Source: Mycobacterium sp. (GTDB taxonomy: Bacteria; Actinomycetota; Actinomycetes; Mycobacteriales; Mycobacteriaceae). From it: DNA of 6,827 nt. Of this stretch, positions 6,480-6,827 are shown piece by piece. The notes under the pieces were generated by a model, which worked only from the letters and a program-made list of their open reading frames with translations, was not told the DNA's origin and made no database searches. The position numbers and the translations under genes were made by a program. The stretch is taken from positions 1-6,827 of the forward strand of contig JAOPWF010000539.1 in the NCBI GenBank assembly GCA_025965815.1, written 5' to 3'. Within the stretch, counting starts at the first letter, position 1, and each line of letters begins with the position of its first letter.

Positions 6480-6827
6480 ATGAGTTCCCACCAAAGCGTC
6501 GAGGCCGATGCCGACCTCCGCAGACGCCGGGAACATGGCTACGAGACCCCTCGACCCGACGTGCAGGCGCTGGTACCGACGTCGGTCCGTCGCATCCTGG
6601 AGCTCGGGTGCTCCGCCGGGGCGTTAGGGTCGGCTCTGAAGGCGCGCAACGGTGCGTTGGTGGTCGGTGTCGAGCTAGATCCCGCGTACGCACGAACGGC
6701 GGAAACCCGTCTCGACAGGGTCGTCGTGGCCGACGTTGAATCGTTTTTGGCCGAAGGGAGGCCTGAGGAGGCGCCATTCGACTGCCTCGTCGGTGCGGAC
6801 GTGTTCGAGCATCTGAGGGACCCATGG
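6480..6827 (+). CDS. Class I SAM-dependent methyltransferase, N-terminal part (3' partial)
   Basis: The frame is open from the ATG at 6480 to the last base, giving 116 residues of an incomplete protein. Motif I, ILELGCSAGALGSAL (39-53), is the glycine-rich SAM loop; VVGVELDP (61-68) supplies the acidic residue that holds the ribose. VADVES (83-88) corresponds to motif II/III, and FDCLVGADVFEHLRDPW (100-116) is the post-motif typical of Methyltransf_11/23-type small-molecule methyltransferases. A polar start and GYETPRPDVQALVP (20-33) precede the core. The gene is divergent from the flippase, with 26 bases between start codons. Its target is unknown; given the context, a sugar or lipid-linked glycan is the likely substrate. 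Because the window ends here, it may be stand-alone or the first module of a larger enzyme such as a methyltransferase-glycosyltransferase. Antisense frames here show no protein family features. Confidence 0.85.
   Translation, partial: MSSHQSVEADADLRRRREHGYETPRPDVQALVPTSVRRILELGCSAGALGSALKARNGALVVGVELDPAYARTAETRLDRVVVADVESFLAEGRPEEAPFDCLVGADVFEHLRDPW

Noticed and set aside
6454..6825. - strand open frame opposite the terminal methyltransferase, ending directly next to the flippase ATG
   Set aside because: The + strand frame carries clear SAM-binding motifs, while the antisense protein is Arg/Pro-rich without domain features. The adjacency of its stop to the flippase start is chance.

Overview
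The window is part of a surface-polysaccharide (exopolysaccharide, capsule or O-antigen-like) biosynthesis locus from a GC-rich bacterium. Strong third-position G/C bias, Arg- and Ala-rich proteins, tight gene packing and the near absence of Shine-Dalgarno sequences suggest an actinobacterial-type genome, possibly one of the deep, mostly environmental classes. No rRNA, tRNA or species marker is present, so this is inference. I see no insertion sequence, CRISPR array, tRNA or phage gene.

Layout. Five genes run on the + strand from 1 to 4942. They are: the 3' end of a membrane-anchored protein with a carbohydrate-binding-like fold (1-390); a family 2 glycosyltransferase (397-1410); a 651-residue two-domain glycosyltransferase, GT2 fused to GT4 (1436-3391); a left-handed beta-helix O-acetyltransferase of the CatB/Vat type (3456-4145); and a TylF/macrocin-type sugar O-methyltransferase (4145-4942), whose start overlaps the preceding stop by one base. 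A 14-transmembrane Wzx-type flippase follows on the - strand (4957-6453), converging on the methyltransferase with only 14 bases between stops. Divergent from the flippase, after 26 bases, a class I SAM-dependent methyltransferase begins at 6480 on the + strand and runs off the window end.

How the parts fit. The three GT domains (two GT2, one GT4) can add up to three sugars to a lipid-linked repeat unit on the cytoplasmic face. The acetyltransferase and one or two methyltransferases would decorate the sugars, and the flippase would move the finished unit across the membrane. The polymerase, chain-length control, priming transferase and nucleotide-sugar enzymes are not in the window and presumably lie outside it. 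The exact sugars cannot be read from the sequence.

The points most worth a second look are the GT2-GT4 fusion, the methylation-plus-acetylation set, the 26-base divergent start region with overlapping -10-like hexamers, and the GC-rich hairpin at the convergent junction. I found no sign of a novel defence or mobile system; this is a well-formed but ordinary glycan locus.
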